43,192 nt of DNA from Rhodospirillaceae bacterium UBA3470 (GTDB taxonomy: Bacteria > Pseudomonadota > Alphaproteobacteria > Rhodospirillales > Casp-alpha2). Numbering within the stretch: the stretch's first letter is position 1; each line of letters begins with the position of its first letter. The stretch spans positions 1 through 43,192 of the forward strand of contig DFRF01000136.1 in the NCBI GenBank assembly GCA_002378125.1, read 5' to 3'. The translations under genes and the position numbers were made by a program. The notes under the pieces are model-generated. The model was not told the origin of the DNA and made no database searches. It was given only the letters and a program-made list of their open reading frames with translations. Below are positions 33,646 through 42,411 of the stretch, piece after piece.

Positions 33646-34613
33646 TGGCGGTCATGAATTATTCCGACGCGGCGCGCAAAGCCGTCCGCGAAGCCATGCG
33701 AGCCGATGATGCTGTGTGGTGCGTCGGCGAGGATCTAGGCCGGGGCGGCGTTTTTGGCCAGTACAGGGGCCTGCAAGACGAATTCGGTCCGGCCCGCATC
33801 GCCGATGCGCCGATCTCGGAAGCCGCCATCATGGGCGCAGCCTTCGGCGCCGCGATGGTCGGCACCCGGCCAATTGTCGAGATGCGGTTCTCCGATTTTG
33901 CGCTCTGCGCCGTCGACGAACTGGTCAACCAAATCGCCAAGGCGCGCTATATGTTTGGCGGCCAGTCCCGCGCGCCCATGGTGATCCGCCAGCCCATGGG
34001 CATGTGGCGCTCATCGGCCGCGCAGCATTCGCAGTCCCTGGAAAGCTGGTACACCCATGCACCGGGTCTGATCGTCATCTGCCCGTCGACGCCCCAGGAC
34101 AACTATTCGCTCCTGAAGGCGGCTATTGAATGTGATGATCCGGTAGTCTACTTCGAGCACAAGAACATGTGGGGCCTGGACGGTGACGTTGACACGGCGG
34201 AGGCGGCCGTCATTGGCGAGGCCCGCACCCGCACGCACGGCGACGACGTGACCATCGTCAGTTGGTCGCAGACGGCCAATTTCGCGGTCGAGGCCGCCGA
34301 AACCCTGGCTGGTGAGGGCATCGGCGCGCAGGTGGTCGATCTCCGGAGCCTCTGGCCCTGGGACAAAAATGCCGTGTTGGACAGCGTCAATAAGACGGGT
34401 CGGCTAATCGTTGCCCATGAATCCGTTGCCGTCGGTGGGTTCGGCGCGGAAGTGGTGGCCATCGTATCGGAAAAGGTCGGCGCGGCCCTGCACGGCCGGG
34501 TCCGTCGGTTGGGTGCGCCGCGGGCGCTGATCGCATACGCCCCCAACTTGGAAAACAAGATGCGGGTGACGGCCGAGATGATTGTCGATGCCGCCCGCGA
34601 CCTGATGCAATAA
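33645..34613 (+). CDS. ThDP-dependent dehydrogenase E1 component, beta subunit
   Basis: A 322-residue transketolase-like E1-beta that completes an alpha2beta2 E1 with the preceding gene. The ThDP-activating Glu59 is in IADAPISEAAIMGAAFGAAM; FSDFALCAVDELVNQIAKARYMFGG and QHSQSLESWYTH (active-site His) are typical, as is the C-terminal transketolase-C domain from about 190 (TIVSWSQTANFAVEAAE, LRSLWPWD). Start ATG 33645 overlaps the alpha stop, implying coupled translation. The acetolactate-synthase-like gene follows by 22 nt. Confidence 0.93.
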   Translation: MAVMNYSDAARKAVREAMRADDAVWCVGEDLGRGGVFGQYRGLQDEFGPARIADAPISEAAIMGAAFGAAMVGTRPIVEMRFSDFALCAVDELVNQIAKARYMFGGQSRAPMVIRQPMGMWRSSAAQHSQSLESWYTHAPGLIVICPSTPQDNYSLLKAAIECDDPVVYFEHKNMWGLDGDVDTAEAAVIGEARTRTHGDDVTIVSWSQTANFAVEAAETLAGEGIGAQVVDLRSLWPWDKNAVLDSVNKTGRLIVAHESVAVGGFGAEVVAIVSEKVGAALHGRVRRLGAPRALIAYAPNLENKMRVTAEMIVDAARDLMQ

Positions 34614-34635
34614 TCGAAGACCAAAGGATGACCTG

Positions 34636-36366
34636 ATGGCGCAGAACGAAACCACCGGCGGTGAAGCGCTGGTTCGCATGCTCATGGCCCACGAGGCCGG
34701 TCCAATGTTCGGCATGGGCGGCTTCCAGCTGTTGCCTTTCTACGACGCCGCTCGGCGTTTGGGCTTGCAGCACAACCTGATCAATGACGAACGCTGCGCG
34801 GTTTTCGCCGCTGACGCCTATGCGAAGGTTTCGGGCCGGGTTGGGTTGGCCGATGCGACGCTGGGACCAGGTGCGACGAACTTGGTGACCGGCTTAGTGG
34901 AGGCGCTGAATGCCGGTTCGCCTCTCATCGTAATCATCGGTGACGCGCACCGGGCTCATTCGGGTAAGAACATGACCCAGGAAACGGACCAGGTGGCGAT
35001 CCTAAAGCCGGCCTGTAAAGAACTCCTGCATGTGGAATCGGTTGACCGCATTCCTGAAATCATCCTCCGGGCCTACGCGGTGGCCACCTCCGGACGGCCA
35101 GGGCCGGTAGTGGTCAACGTGCCCGAGGACGTCTGCCATGGGACGTTCAACTTTCATGACGACGCCTTTGAGGTCGATCCCACCCATCAGGGAGCACCGG
35201 CGCTTAGATGCCGTCCCGATCCCGTGGCTGCGCAGCAGGCCATCGACATGTTAGTCCGGGCGAAGCGGCCATTGATGCTGTGTGGTGGTGGCATCCATAT
35301 TTCCAAGGCTACCGAAGCCGTGACCCAATTGGCGGAGGTCTGTGGGATTCCCGTCGCTCACACCATGAGCGGCAAGGGTGCTATTGCCTGCACGAGCCCG
35401 CTGAATGCCGGCCTATTCGGCCGCTACGACCGTATCGCCAACGATTTGATCGAAGCCAGCGACTGCCTTCTGGTGGTGGGCTGCAAGCTGGGGGAGATCG
35501 CTACCAGGCGTTTCACTGTGCCGGTCGTGGGCAAGACGCTTATTCATATGGACATTGTTGCCGAGGAAATGGGCCGTACCTATGCGCCGACACTGAAGCT
35601 CTGGGGCGACGCCAAGGCAGGTCTCGAGGATCTTCACGCGGGTCTCTTGCCGGGCGCCGCCGTAGCCCGAGCGTCGCGCGACGGCTATCTCAAGGAGGTG
35701 GCCGAAAAGATGGCCACCTGGCGTGACAGCGTCGCCGACCGCCTGAACTCCGACGAGACGCCCGTGAACATGGCGCGCCTCATTAAGGAGGTTAACGACC
35801 GCCTGCCCGACAACGGCTATCTCGTCGCTGACGGTGGGTTCGCCGCGCACTGGGGCGGATTGCTGTTCGACACGCGCAAGGCGGCGAGGGAATTTGTGCC
35901 GGACAGAGGTTTCGCATCTATCGGCTACGGCCTGCCGGGCGCCATGGGCGTGCAGTTGGCCGCGCCTGATGCTACAGTGGTCGGCCTCACGGGGGATGGT
36001 GGATTCAACATGGTGCTGGGTGAGCTGGAGACGGCTCGGCGTATGGGCCTTGGCATCACCATGATTGTCGTCAACAACGCCGCGTCCGGGTACGTCAAGG
36101 CTCTGCAACACCTCATGTACGGCGACGGCGCGTACCAGTCGTCGGATCTGTCGGAAACCAACTACGCCAAAGTCGCTGAGGCCATAGGCTGCCATGGGGT
36201 CCGGGTCGACGAACCGGGTCAGATTGCCGGCGCCCTTGAGGCCGCTTTCGCCGAGCGCGATCGGCCCAGCGTCATCGACGTAATGGTCACCCGCGATCCG
36301 GCGAAGATGCTGCCGGCAGTAGACAACCGGACGGTCCAGGTGAAGAAGGGGGACAGGGTCGCGTAG
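34636..36366 (+). CDS. Acetolactate-synthase-like ThDP enzyme
   Basis: A 576-residue member of the large POX/ALS-type ThDP family, with three domains: PYR (about 8-180), central (about 200-330) and PP (about 385-560). The activating Glu52 is in LINDERCAVFAADAYAK; GLADATLGPGATNL and RPGPVVVNVPEDV follow. The ThDP motif runs from GDGGFNMVLGELETARRMG to VVNN (about 453-481). Typical substrates are 2-oxoacids (acetolactate synthase, benzoylformate decarboxylase, oxalyl-CoA decarboxylase); which applies is not visible. Start ATG 34636. It lies in the same operon as the E1 pair, an unusual combination. Confidence 0.9.
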   Translation: MAQNETTGGEALVRMLMAHEAGPMFGMGGFQLLPFYDAARRLGLQHNLINDERCAVFAADAYAKVSGRVGLADATLGPGATNLVTGLVEALNAGSPLIVIIGDAHRAHSGKNMTQETDQVAILKPACKELLHVESVDRIPEIILRAYAVATSGRPGPVVVNVPEDVCHGTFNFHDDAFEVDPTHQGAPALRCRPDPVAAQQAIDMLVRAKRPLMLCGGGIHISKATEAVTQLAEVCGIPVAHTMSGKGAIACTSPLNAGLFGRYDRIANDLIEASDCLLVVGCKLGEIATRRFTVPVVGKTLIHMDIVAEEMGRTYAPTLKLWGDAKAGLEDLHAGLLPGAAVARASRDGYLKEVAEKMATWRDSVADRLNSDETPVNMARLIKEVNDRLPDNGYLVADGGFAAHWGGLLFDTRKAAREFVPDRGFASIGYGLPGAMGVQLAAPDATVVGLTGDGGFNMVLGELETARRMGLGITMIVVNNAASGYVKALQHLMYGDGAYQSSDLSETNYAKVAEAIGCHGVRVDEPGQIAGALEAAFAERDRPSVIDVMVTRDPAKMLPAVDNRTVQVKKGDRVA

Positions 36367-36460
36367 GTGACGGTCAGTGCGCCAAGCTCAGTTGTGAGGT
36401 CTTATGCGAAACATGCACCCACCGCGGAGGTTTCCGCTGCTTAGTGAGAGGTATTTCTGA

Positions 36461-37402
36461 ATGCTGCGTGAGATTATCGACACCATCGAGTTCCTGGACG
36501 ATTCGTCCAATGGTGCCACGGCCTTTCGTGAGAAGCTGCCGGATGGAGACTATGGCGTTGAAATTATGCCCTTTGAGAGCGATCTTGGGACCACGGAATT
36601 CATCAAGGTTCTGTTCCCTGGTTTGGCCGGCAAGAGTGCGGGTGGGACAGCGCCGACTATGGGTGTTATCGGGTCGAATGGCGGCTTGAGATTGCCGGGG
36701 CCCTATCCGGGGCTGGCCTCCGATGCGGACGGCTGTATCGTCGGGTTGGCGGTAGCCCTGCGGTTGGCACGCATGCGCACGCGGGGTCAACAATTGGCCG
36801 GTGACGTTTTGGTATCAACGCACATTTGCCAACAGGCGCGGCCGGTGCCGCATGATCCATTCCCTTTCGTCATGTCGCCGCTGCCAAGCAGCGAGAAACA
36901 CCCCCGGCTGGTCGATGCGCGAATGGATGCGGTCCTGACGCCCGAGACCTGCAAGGGTAACAAGATGGTTGCCCATCTGGGATTCGCCGTGACGCCGCCG
37001 GTGCGCGAGGGGATTATTCTCCGACCGCATGCTTCGATCCTGCATTTGGTCGAGATGGTCACCGGTAAATCGCCTGTGGTCTTCCCTATCACCATGCAGG
37101 ATGTCACACCCTACGAACTTGGCGTTCATCACATCTGTGGTATGGTTCTCCCCAGTATCTTCTGCAGCGCGCCCGTGATCGGCGTGCCCTTGGTCACCGA
37201 GATCCAGACCCATCCATCGGCGACTGGGGTGCAACAACCCACGGTCTTGGAAACGGCGGCGCGGTTCTGCGTCGAAGTGGCGACCAATTACGGCAACGGT
37301 GATTGCGAATTCTACTATCCTGATGATTTCAAAGGTATGACCGAGGCCTTTGCTGGCTTGCGCGGATGGCAGCGGATCACGAAGGACGATGAGGCTCCAT
37401 GA
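36461..37402 (+). CDS. DUF1177 family protein
   Basis: A 313-residue protein recognised as DUF1177 by its centre: GDVLVSTHICQQARPVPHDP, then PRLVDARMDAVLTPETCKGN and KMVAHLGFAVTPPVREGIIL. The family has no settled function; the His-rich and Asp/Glu-rich segments could suit a metal-dependent hydrolase, but that is a guess. No signal peptide or membrane segment. Start ATG 36461 follows gtgagaggt. It overlaps the next (LLM) gene by 4 nt (ATGA), so it is one operon with the flavin and Mo enzymes. Confidence 0.75.
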   Translation: MLREIIDTIEFLDDSSNGATAFREKLPDGDYGVEIMPFESDLGTTEFIKVLFPGLAGKSAGGTAPTMGVIGSNGGLRLPGPYPGLASDADGCIVGLAVALRLARMRTRGQQLAGDVLVSTHICQQARPVPHDPFPFVMSPLPSSEKHPRLVDARMDAVLTPETCKGNKMVAHLGFAVTPPVREGIILRPHASILHLVEMVTGKSPVVFPITMQDVTPYELGVHHICGMVLPSIFCSAPVIGVPLVTEIQTHPSATGVQQPTVLETAARFCVEVATNYGNGDCEFYYPDDFKGMTEAFAGLRGWQRITKDDEAP

Positions 37403-38412
37403 AGTTCAGTTTTTCCCTCGTGCCCTCGTTTCCGATGACATCCTATGGCGACATTGTCGCTGAGGCCGAGGCGTGGGGTTACGACCTAGCCTGGACGCCC
37501 GACCAGGGTTTCATGCAGGACCCTTTCGTTGCCGTCTCTTACCTAATGACACGCACCCGTTTCATGAGCCTCGGTGTGGGGATCACTAACCCATACCAGC
37601 GCCATCCTATCCAAATCGCCAGAGCCGCCGTTACCTTGGCCGATCTGCGCCCTGGCGGGTTTATCCTGGGTCTTGGCGCGGGGGAAAAACGTCGTATCCG
37701 CGACAGGGTCGGCGCACCCCAAGGCAAGTTCATCGAGACCATCACCGCCACTATGGCCGTGCTTGGTGATCTGTTCGATGGCAAGCGCGTGAGCGTCGCT
37801 AACAGCGTTTTCGAGCTGGATGATGTGGCCTTAGAGATTGACCGCCCGCCCGCGGTACCCATCTACTTGGCTACCACCCATCCTGATGCGTTCCGAGCTG
37901 CCGGCGCGCACGCGGATGGTGTGATTGTTGGTGATGTCGCCGATCCGGAAGTCATGACCCGGATCCTGGGCTGGATCGGCGAGGGTGCTCATGCCAAGGG
38001 CCGCGACGTGGGCGACATTTCCGTCGTCGCCTGGTGTCCGACTATCGTCACCGAAGACCGCAACACGGCCATCGGAGACTTGCGTCGCCCGGTGATCGGA
38101 TCGGCCATCAATGGTATGCACAAGCAGACGCGGGAACTGATGGGCGTTGAGCCGGCCCACTTCCCCATCATCCGCGCCGCCAAATTCGATCCGGTGGCGG
38201 TGCTGCCGCCGGATGCCATTCCCGACGACATGGTTGACCGTTTTGCCATCGTCGGGCCGCCGGATTATTGCGCTGCCCGGATCAATGCTCTACAGGCCGT
38301 CGGCGTCGACACGATGGGGTTCCGCATGCCGGTTGCTCTGACCGGGGTCTATGATTTTGAGACCAATCTCCGACGCCTCATGGATGAGGTCGTGCCGCAG
38401 GTTGACGGTTAA
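37399..38412 (+). CDS. LLM-class flavin-dependent oxidoreductase (luciferase-like)
   Basis: A 337-residue TIM-barrel flavin or F420 enzyme: MKFSFSLVPSFPMTSYGDIV, AEAWGYDLAWTPDQGFMQDPFVA, LGVGITNPYQRHPIQIARAAVTL, and GGFILGLGAGEKRRI, all characteristic of the MER-like branch. PAVPIYLATTHPDAFRAAGAHADGVI also fits. It may oxidise or reduce a small substrate with reduced flavin or F420; family members include alkanesulfonate monooxygenase and methylenetetrahydromethanopterin reductase-like proteins. Start ATG 37399 overlaps the DUF1177 stop. It is followed by the Mo-hydroxylase small subunit. Confidence 0.9.
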   Translation: MKFSFSLVPSFPMTSYGDIVAEAEAWGYDLAWTPDQGFMQDPFVAVSYLMTRTRFMSLGVGITNPYQRHPIQIARAAVTLADLRPGGFILGLGAGEKRRIRDRVGAPQGKFIETITATMAVLGDLFDGKRVSVANSVFELDDVALEIDRPPAVPIYLATTHPDAFRAAGAHADGVIVGDVADPEVMTRILGWIGEGAHAKGRDVGDISVVAWCPTIVTEDRNTAIGDLRRPVIGSAINGMHKQTRELMGVEPAHFPIIRAAKFDPVAVLPPDAIPDDMVDRFAIVGPPDYCAARINALQAVGVDTMGFRMPVALTGVYDFETNLRRLMDEVVPQVDG

Positions 38413-38890
38413 ACCTTTGGTAGGGCCAAGCATCGAGGTCAACGGGGAACTGCGGGTCGCCGACGTGGACCCGGCCATGCCGTTGGCAGTATTCTTGCGT
38501 GACGTGTTGAACTTACGGGGCACTAAGATCGGCTGTGGAAATGGGGAATGCGGTGCATGCACGGTGCTGATGGACGGGCGCGCCGTGTGTTCCTGTTTGA
38601 TACCTTTGGGCCGGGCGCGCGGCCGACAGGTCAGGACGATCGAGAGCCTTGGCAATCCAAAAGCATTGCATCCGCTGCAGGCAATTCTGGTCGAGAAAGG
38701 CGCCTTTCAATGTGGGTTCTGCGCGCCTGGCGTGATGATGTCCTTGTTGGCGCTTCTGGAGTCCAACCCGGTACCGGATGAAGCCGAGGTGCGGACTGCT
38801 CTGCAAGGCAATCTCTGCCGTTGCACAGGCTACGTGAAGCTGCTTGAGGCGACCATGACGTATATCTGGGAACGCGGCCATGAACCGTGA
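38402..38890 (+). CDS. [2Fe-2S] small subunit of a xanthine dehydrogenase/CO dehydrogenase family enzyme
   Basis: A 162-residue iron-sulfur subunit carrying two [2Fe-2S] clusters. The plant-type cluster uses Cys45, Cys50 and Cys53 (GCGNGECGACTVLMDG) plus Cys63 or Cys65; the second uses Cys104, Cys107 (FQCGFCAPG) and Cys139, Cys141 (NLCRCTGYVK). It passes electrons from the Mo centre to FAD. The start is uncertain: TTG 38402 is chosen because it gives a family-like beginning (then SIEVNGELR); it overlaps the LLM stop. An in-frame ATG at 38351 inside the LLM gene is less likely. It overlaps the next gene by 11 nt. Confidence 0.93.
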   Translation: MTVKPLVGPSIEVNGELRVADVDPAMPLAVFLRDVLNLRGTKIGCGNGECGACTVLMDGRAVCSCLIPLGRARGRQVRTIESLGNPKALHPLQAILVEKGAFQCGFCAPGVMMSLLALLESNPVPDEAEVRTALQGNLCRCTGYVKLLEATMTYIWERGHEP

Positions 38891-41800
38891 TTTTCAATTC
38901 GTCGGCAAGTCCCGGCCGCAAATCGAAGGTCCGGACAAGGTCACGGGTCGGGCGGTTTACACCCATGATCTAACCCTACCCGGTATGCTCCATGGCGCGG
39001 TTCTCCGCAGTCCGCATGCCCATGCCCGCATTCGACAAATCGATCTTTCGGCGGCCCGGGCCATGCCTGGTGTCGCCGTTGTGGTGGTTGGTACAGATTT
39101 CCCTGACCGGCGCTATATCAATGCCGGCCCCCAATATGCCGACCGCCACGCCATGGCGCGCGGTAAGGTTCGGTTCGTGGGCGAGGAGGTTGCCGCCGTC
39201 GCCGCCGAGACGTCCGCCCAGGCGCAGGCCGCCGTGAGCGCCATCTCCATCGATTACGAAGTGTTGCCTGCCGTACTGGATGCCGAGGCCGCTCAGGCCG
39301 CAGACGCGCCGGCAATCCATGACAAGCGCGGCCTGCCCCGCAACGTGGCCCAGGAGAGTATCGCTGATTTTGGTGATATTGACGCAGCCTTCGCTGCGGC
39401 CACGCATATTGTGGAGGGGACCTTCGAGCACGGCATTGTCGCGCCCGTCTGCCTGGAGACTAATGGCGCCCTTGCCGCGTTTGATCCCCAGACCGGCAAC
39501 CTGGATATTTGGGCACCCACTCAAGCGCCGTTTTTCGTACGAAAAGAAGTCGCTTACGTTCTGGATCTGGACCCGGAGCACGTGAGGGTCCGATCCGTAG
39601 CCATCGGTGGGGGGTTCGGCGGCAAGTCTCAATCACCGGAGCCCATTGCTATCGCCGCCATGCTGTCGAAGTCGGCTGGGCGGCCAGTGCGAATCTTGCT
39701 CAACCGTCAGGAAGAATTTCTGAGCGGCAAGTCTGACCACGCGAAAAAGATGCGGGTAAGGTCCGCTGTTGCCGCGGACGGTAAGATCATTGGTCGGCAC
39801 ACTGAATTCTGGGTCGACAACGGCGCTTATACGCATATGGGCCCAGCCTATATTTCGGCGGTCCGCCAACGGACCTGCAACCTATACCGGGTCGGTGCCG
39901 CTGGGTTTGACGGAAAACTAGTGCACACCAATAAGGTTTCCGGTGGTTCCTACCGGGGTATGGGTGCGCCGCAGATCATCTGGGCCATCGAAACCCAGAT
40001 GGATGAGATTGCCGAGAAACTAGGCCGCGATAAACTCGACTATCGGATTGAAGTTGCCAACCGGGCCGGTGATCAGACCCCCCAGGGCTGGAACATTCGT
40101 ACCTGCGCACTAACCCAATGCCTGGCCGAGGCGGGCCGTCGCATCGGTTGGCATGAGAAGAAGAATTCCATGCCGTTAAACCGGGGGATTGGCTTCGCCG
40201 CCATGATTAACCCGAGCGTCGGGTTACTGTACGCGGAAGGTAATTTTGCTTGTGTGTCTATCGACCTCAAGGACGACGGCAGGTTGCGGGTGGGTACTCA
40301 GTCGGCGGACTGTGGTACCTCTCAGAATACGGTGCTGGCGCAGTTTGTCGCCGAAGAATTAAACCTAACTCCCGACCAGGTCGACGTGCTTCACATGGAT
40401 ACAAAGGAAACCCCGGCCGATTTGGGCAGCGCTGCCTCCCGGGTTACCTTTGTAAGCGGTAATGCGGCAATAAAGACGGCCAAGGCTTTCCGCGCGGAAC
40501 TCACCCGACGCTTAGCCTGCCTGTGGTCGGTCCCTGCCGACGACATCATGTTCGCCGATGGCATATCCAGTTTTGGCACCGACAACGCCCGTCGTATCGA
40601 CCTCGCGGATGCGGCGGCACAGGTGGGCACGTTTAGGGTCGAAGAGCGCTATGACGTGGACATGCCGCGCCCGGATCCAAAGACCGGTTACGGCGATTAT
40701 GCAGCCACCTATGGGTTTGGTGCCCAGGCCGCCGAGGTGGAGGTTGACCCGACGACGGGACATGTCAGTGTTCTCAAGGTAGTGGTGGTTCAGGACATCG
40801 GCCGGGTCATCAATCCCTTGGCCCTCGATGGGCAGATGCACGGCGGCGTCGTCCAGGGGATCGGCATGGCGCTCCGTGAGGAGGTGGTGTTCGATGGCGG
40901 CGTGCCGATGAACGCCTCGCTGATCACTTACCGAGCGCCTAGAATCATAGATACACCAGTGATTGAGACTGCTTATATCGAAACCGACGATCCTTCCGGA
41001 CCTTACGGGGCCAAGGCCGGTGGCGAGCACGCCATCAACCCCACCCCTGCAGCGATCGCCAATGCTGTCGCCCAGGCTACGGGTAAGCGGTTTCGCAAGT
41101 TGCCTATCACGGCGGCTGATGTGTTGTGTGCGCTGGAAGAGGAACGCTCGCTGCCTATCAAGCCTTGGATGCGGCCTTACAATCTGGAGGTTGCGACAGC
41201 TCGTGCGCTCTACCCGAACATCCTTTTCCCGGGGCTCAAGAAACTTGGCGCCGCAGTAGGGCGAAAGCCGCGACCCGCAAATGGCTATGACTATGAACGT
41301 CCGTCTGATCTGGAAGATGCATTCGTAGCCTTGGGCCGGCCGAACCGCAAGGTGAAGATCATGGCTGGTGGCACCGATCTGCAAGTGGGATTGCGTCAGG
41401 GCGTTTATGCTGCCGATTCGGTCGTCGATATTTCTGATCTTAGCGACCTGAAGGGTATTATATTTGGCGACGGGGTCATTAGGATCGGCGCGGCGACCAC
41501 CATTTCCGAATTGACCGAGCGCGAGGACCTTCTGAGGATCCACCCGATGCTGAGCGACGGATTGGCGAAAATCGCGACGCGCCAGATCCGCAACGTGGCA
41601 ACCATCGCCGGTGACCTCGCCCAGGAGAAGCGCTGCTGGTTCTTCCGCAGCGGCGCCCAGTGCTACAAGGCTGGCGGGGTCAGTTGCCCTTGTTACGCCG
41701 TTTTGGGTGATAACCGGCATCATTCGGTAATGGGGGCTGGGCGCTGCGCGGCGCCTTGCGTCGCCGACGCGGCGCCAATTCTGACAGCCCTGGATGCCTC

Positions 41801-42248
41801 GGTTGTCATTGCGGGTCGCGCTGGCGAACGGCGGGTCCCCATGACGAATTTTTATAGATGGTCAGGTGAGACCGTCGTGGCAACCAATGAAATTATCACC
41901 GCCATCGAGGTTCCCCGGCCGAATGGAGCACACACACAGGCGTTTGAAAAACATGCCGGGTGGGACGGTGATTTCGCGGACGCGTCCGTGGCAGTCCATC
42001 TGGCATGGCAAGAAGACCGAGTGATCAAGGCACGCATTTCCCTGGGCGCGGTTGCGCCTCTGCCGGTTCGCGCCAAGTCTGCCGAGCGCGCCTTGGCAGG
42101 CAGTTGGCTTACAGATTCTGCGGTGCGTGCGGCAGCAGAAATGGTAATCGCGGGGGCCTTGCCCTTGTCGGACAACGGCTACAAATGCAACTTGATCGTC
42201 AATCTTACAGAAAGGGCGCTACGCAAAAACCGCGATCAACGTGGGTAA
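38880..42248 (+). CDS. Fused molybdopterin + FAD/[4Fe-4S] subunit of a xanthine dehydrogenase family hydroxylase
   Basis: A 1122-residue fusion of two normally separate subunits. Residues about 1-770 are the Mo-binding large subunit, with GGGFGGKS (243-250), GGSYRGMGAPQ (355-365), MHGGVVQGIGMAL and the active-site Glu716 in GPYGAKAGGEHAINPTP. About 800-1122 is the FAD-binding medium subunit (KIMAGGTDLQVGLRQG, IRIGAATTISEL, RQIRNVATIAGDL). The FAD part has Cys919, 928, 936, 938, 956 and 960 in a segment ending AGRCAAPC, resembling the [4Fe-4S] loop of PaoB/YagS and 4-hydroxybenzoyl-CoA reductase beta. Such enzymes hydroxylate (or reduce) aromatic or N-heterocyclic compounds. The order is medium after large. 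ATG 38880 overlaps the small-subunit gene. Confidence 0.93.
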   Translation: MNRDFQFVGKSRPQIEGPDKVTGRAVYTHDLTLPGMLHGAVLRSPHAHARIRQIDLSAARAMPGVAVVVVGTDFPDRRYINAGPQYADRHAMARGKVRFVGEEVAAVAAETSAQAQAAVSAISIDYEVLPAVLDAEAAQAADAPAIHDKRGLPRNVAQESIADFGDIDAAFAAATHIVEGTFEHGIVAPVCLETNGALAAFDPQTGNLDIWAPTQAPFFVRKEVAYVLDLDPEHVRVRSVAIGGGFGGKSQSPEPIAIAAMLSKSAGRPVRILLNRQEEFLSGKSDHAKKMRVRSAVAADGKIIGRHTEFWVDNGAYTHMGPAYISAVRQRTCNLYRVGAAGFDGKLVHTNKVSGGSYRGMGAPQIIWAIETQMDEIAEKLGRDKLDYRIEVANRAGDQTPQGWNIRTCALTQCLAEAGRRIGWHEKKNSMPLNRGIGFAAMINPSVGLLYAEGNFACVSIDLKDDGRLRVGTQSADCGTSQNTVLAQFVAEELNLTPDQVDVLHMDTKETPADLGSAASRVTFVSGNAAIKTAKAFRAELTRRLACLWSVPADDIMFADGISSFGTDNARRIDLADAAAQVGTFRVEERYDVDMPRPDPKTGYGDYAATYGFGAQAAEVEVDPTTGHVSVLKVVVVQDIGRVINPLALDGQMHGGVVQGIGMALREEVVFDGGVPMNASLITYRAPRIIDTPVIETAYIETDDPSGPYGAKAGGEHAINPTPAAIANAVAQATGKRFRKLPITAADVLCALEEERSLPIKPWMRPYNLEVATARALYPNILFPGLKKLGAAVGRKPRPANGYDYERPSDLEDAFVALGRPNRKVKIMAGGTDLQVGLRQGVYAADSVVDISDLSDLKGIIFGDGVIRIGAATTISELTEREDLLRIHPMLSDGLAKIATRQIRNVATIAGDLAQEKRCWFFRSGAQCYKAGGVSCPCYAVLGDNRHHSVMGAGRCAAPCVADAAPILTALDASVVIAGRAGERRVPMTNFYRWSGETVVATNEIITAIEVPRPNGAHTQAFEKHAGWDGDFADASVAVHLAWQEDRVIKARISLGAVAPLPVRAKSAERALAGSWLTDSAVRAAAEMVIAGALPLSDNGYKCNLIVNLTERALRKNRDQRG

Positions 42249-42360
42249 GGAACCGTAAATGTTCGGATTAGGCGTGCACCATATTTCCTTATGTTCCAAC
42301 ATGACAATGTGAAGTAAAGCGCCTCTCGTAGCAGTTGCAACGCTCTGTTGACACTCCGGC

Positions 42361-42391
42361 TTGAGTCACACACTTACACGGACGGTATAAT
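42361..42391 (+). promoter_or_regulatory. Possible sigma70-type promoter of the EamA transporter gene
   Basis: TATAAT at 42386-42391 is a perfect consensus -10, with TTGAGT at 42361-42366 (19-nt spacer). It is about 20 nt before the transporter start. TTGACA at 42348-42353 is a better -35 but too far (32 nt). It lies in the 163-nt gap after the Mo-hydroxylase gene. Confidence 0.4.
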
Positions 42392-42411
42392 AAAACCTGA
42401 GAAAGACACCT

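Noticed and set aside
35413..36195. 260-codon minus-strand frame opposite the acetolactate-synthase-like gene
   Set aside because: Lies wholly inside a clear ThDP-enzyme gene and has no recognisable motif.
40512..41723. Long (403-codon) open frame on the minus strand opposite the Mo/FAD fusion gene
   Set aside because: Its translation resembles no family, while the plus strand shows continuous Mo and FAD domain motifs; long antisense frames are common in GC-rich DNA.
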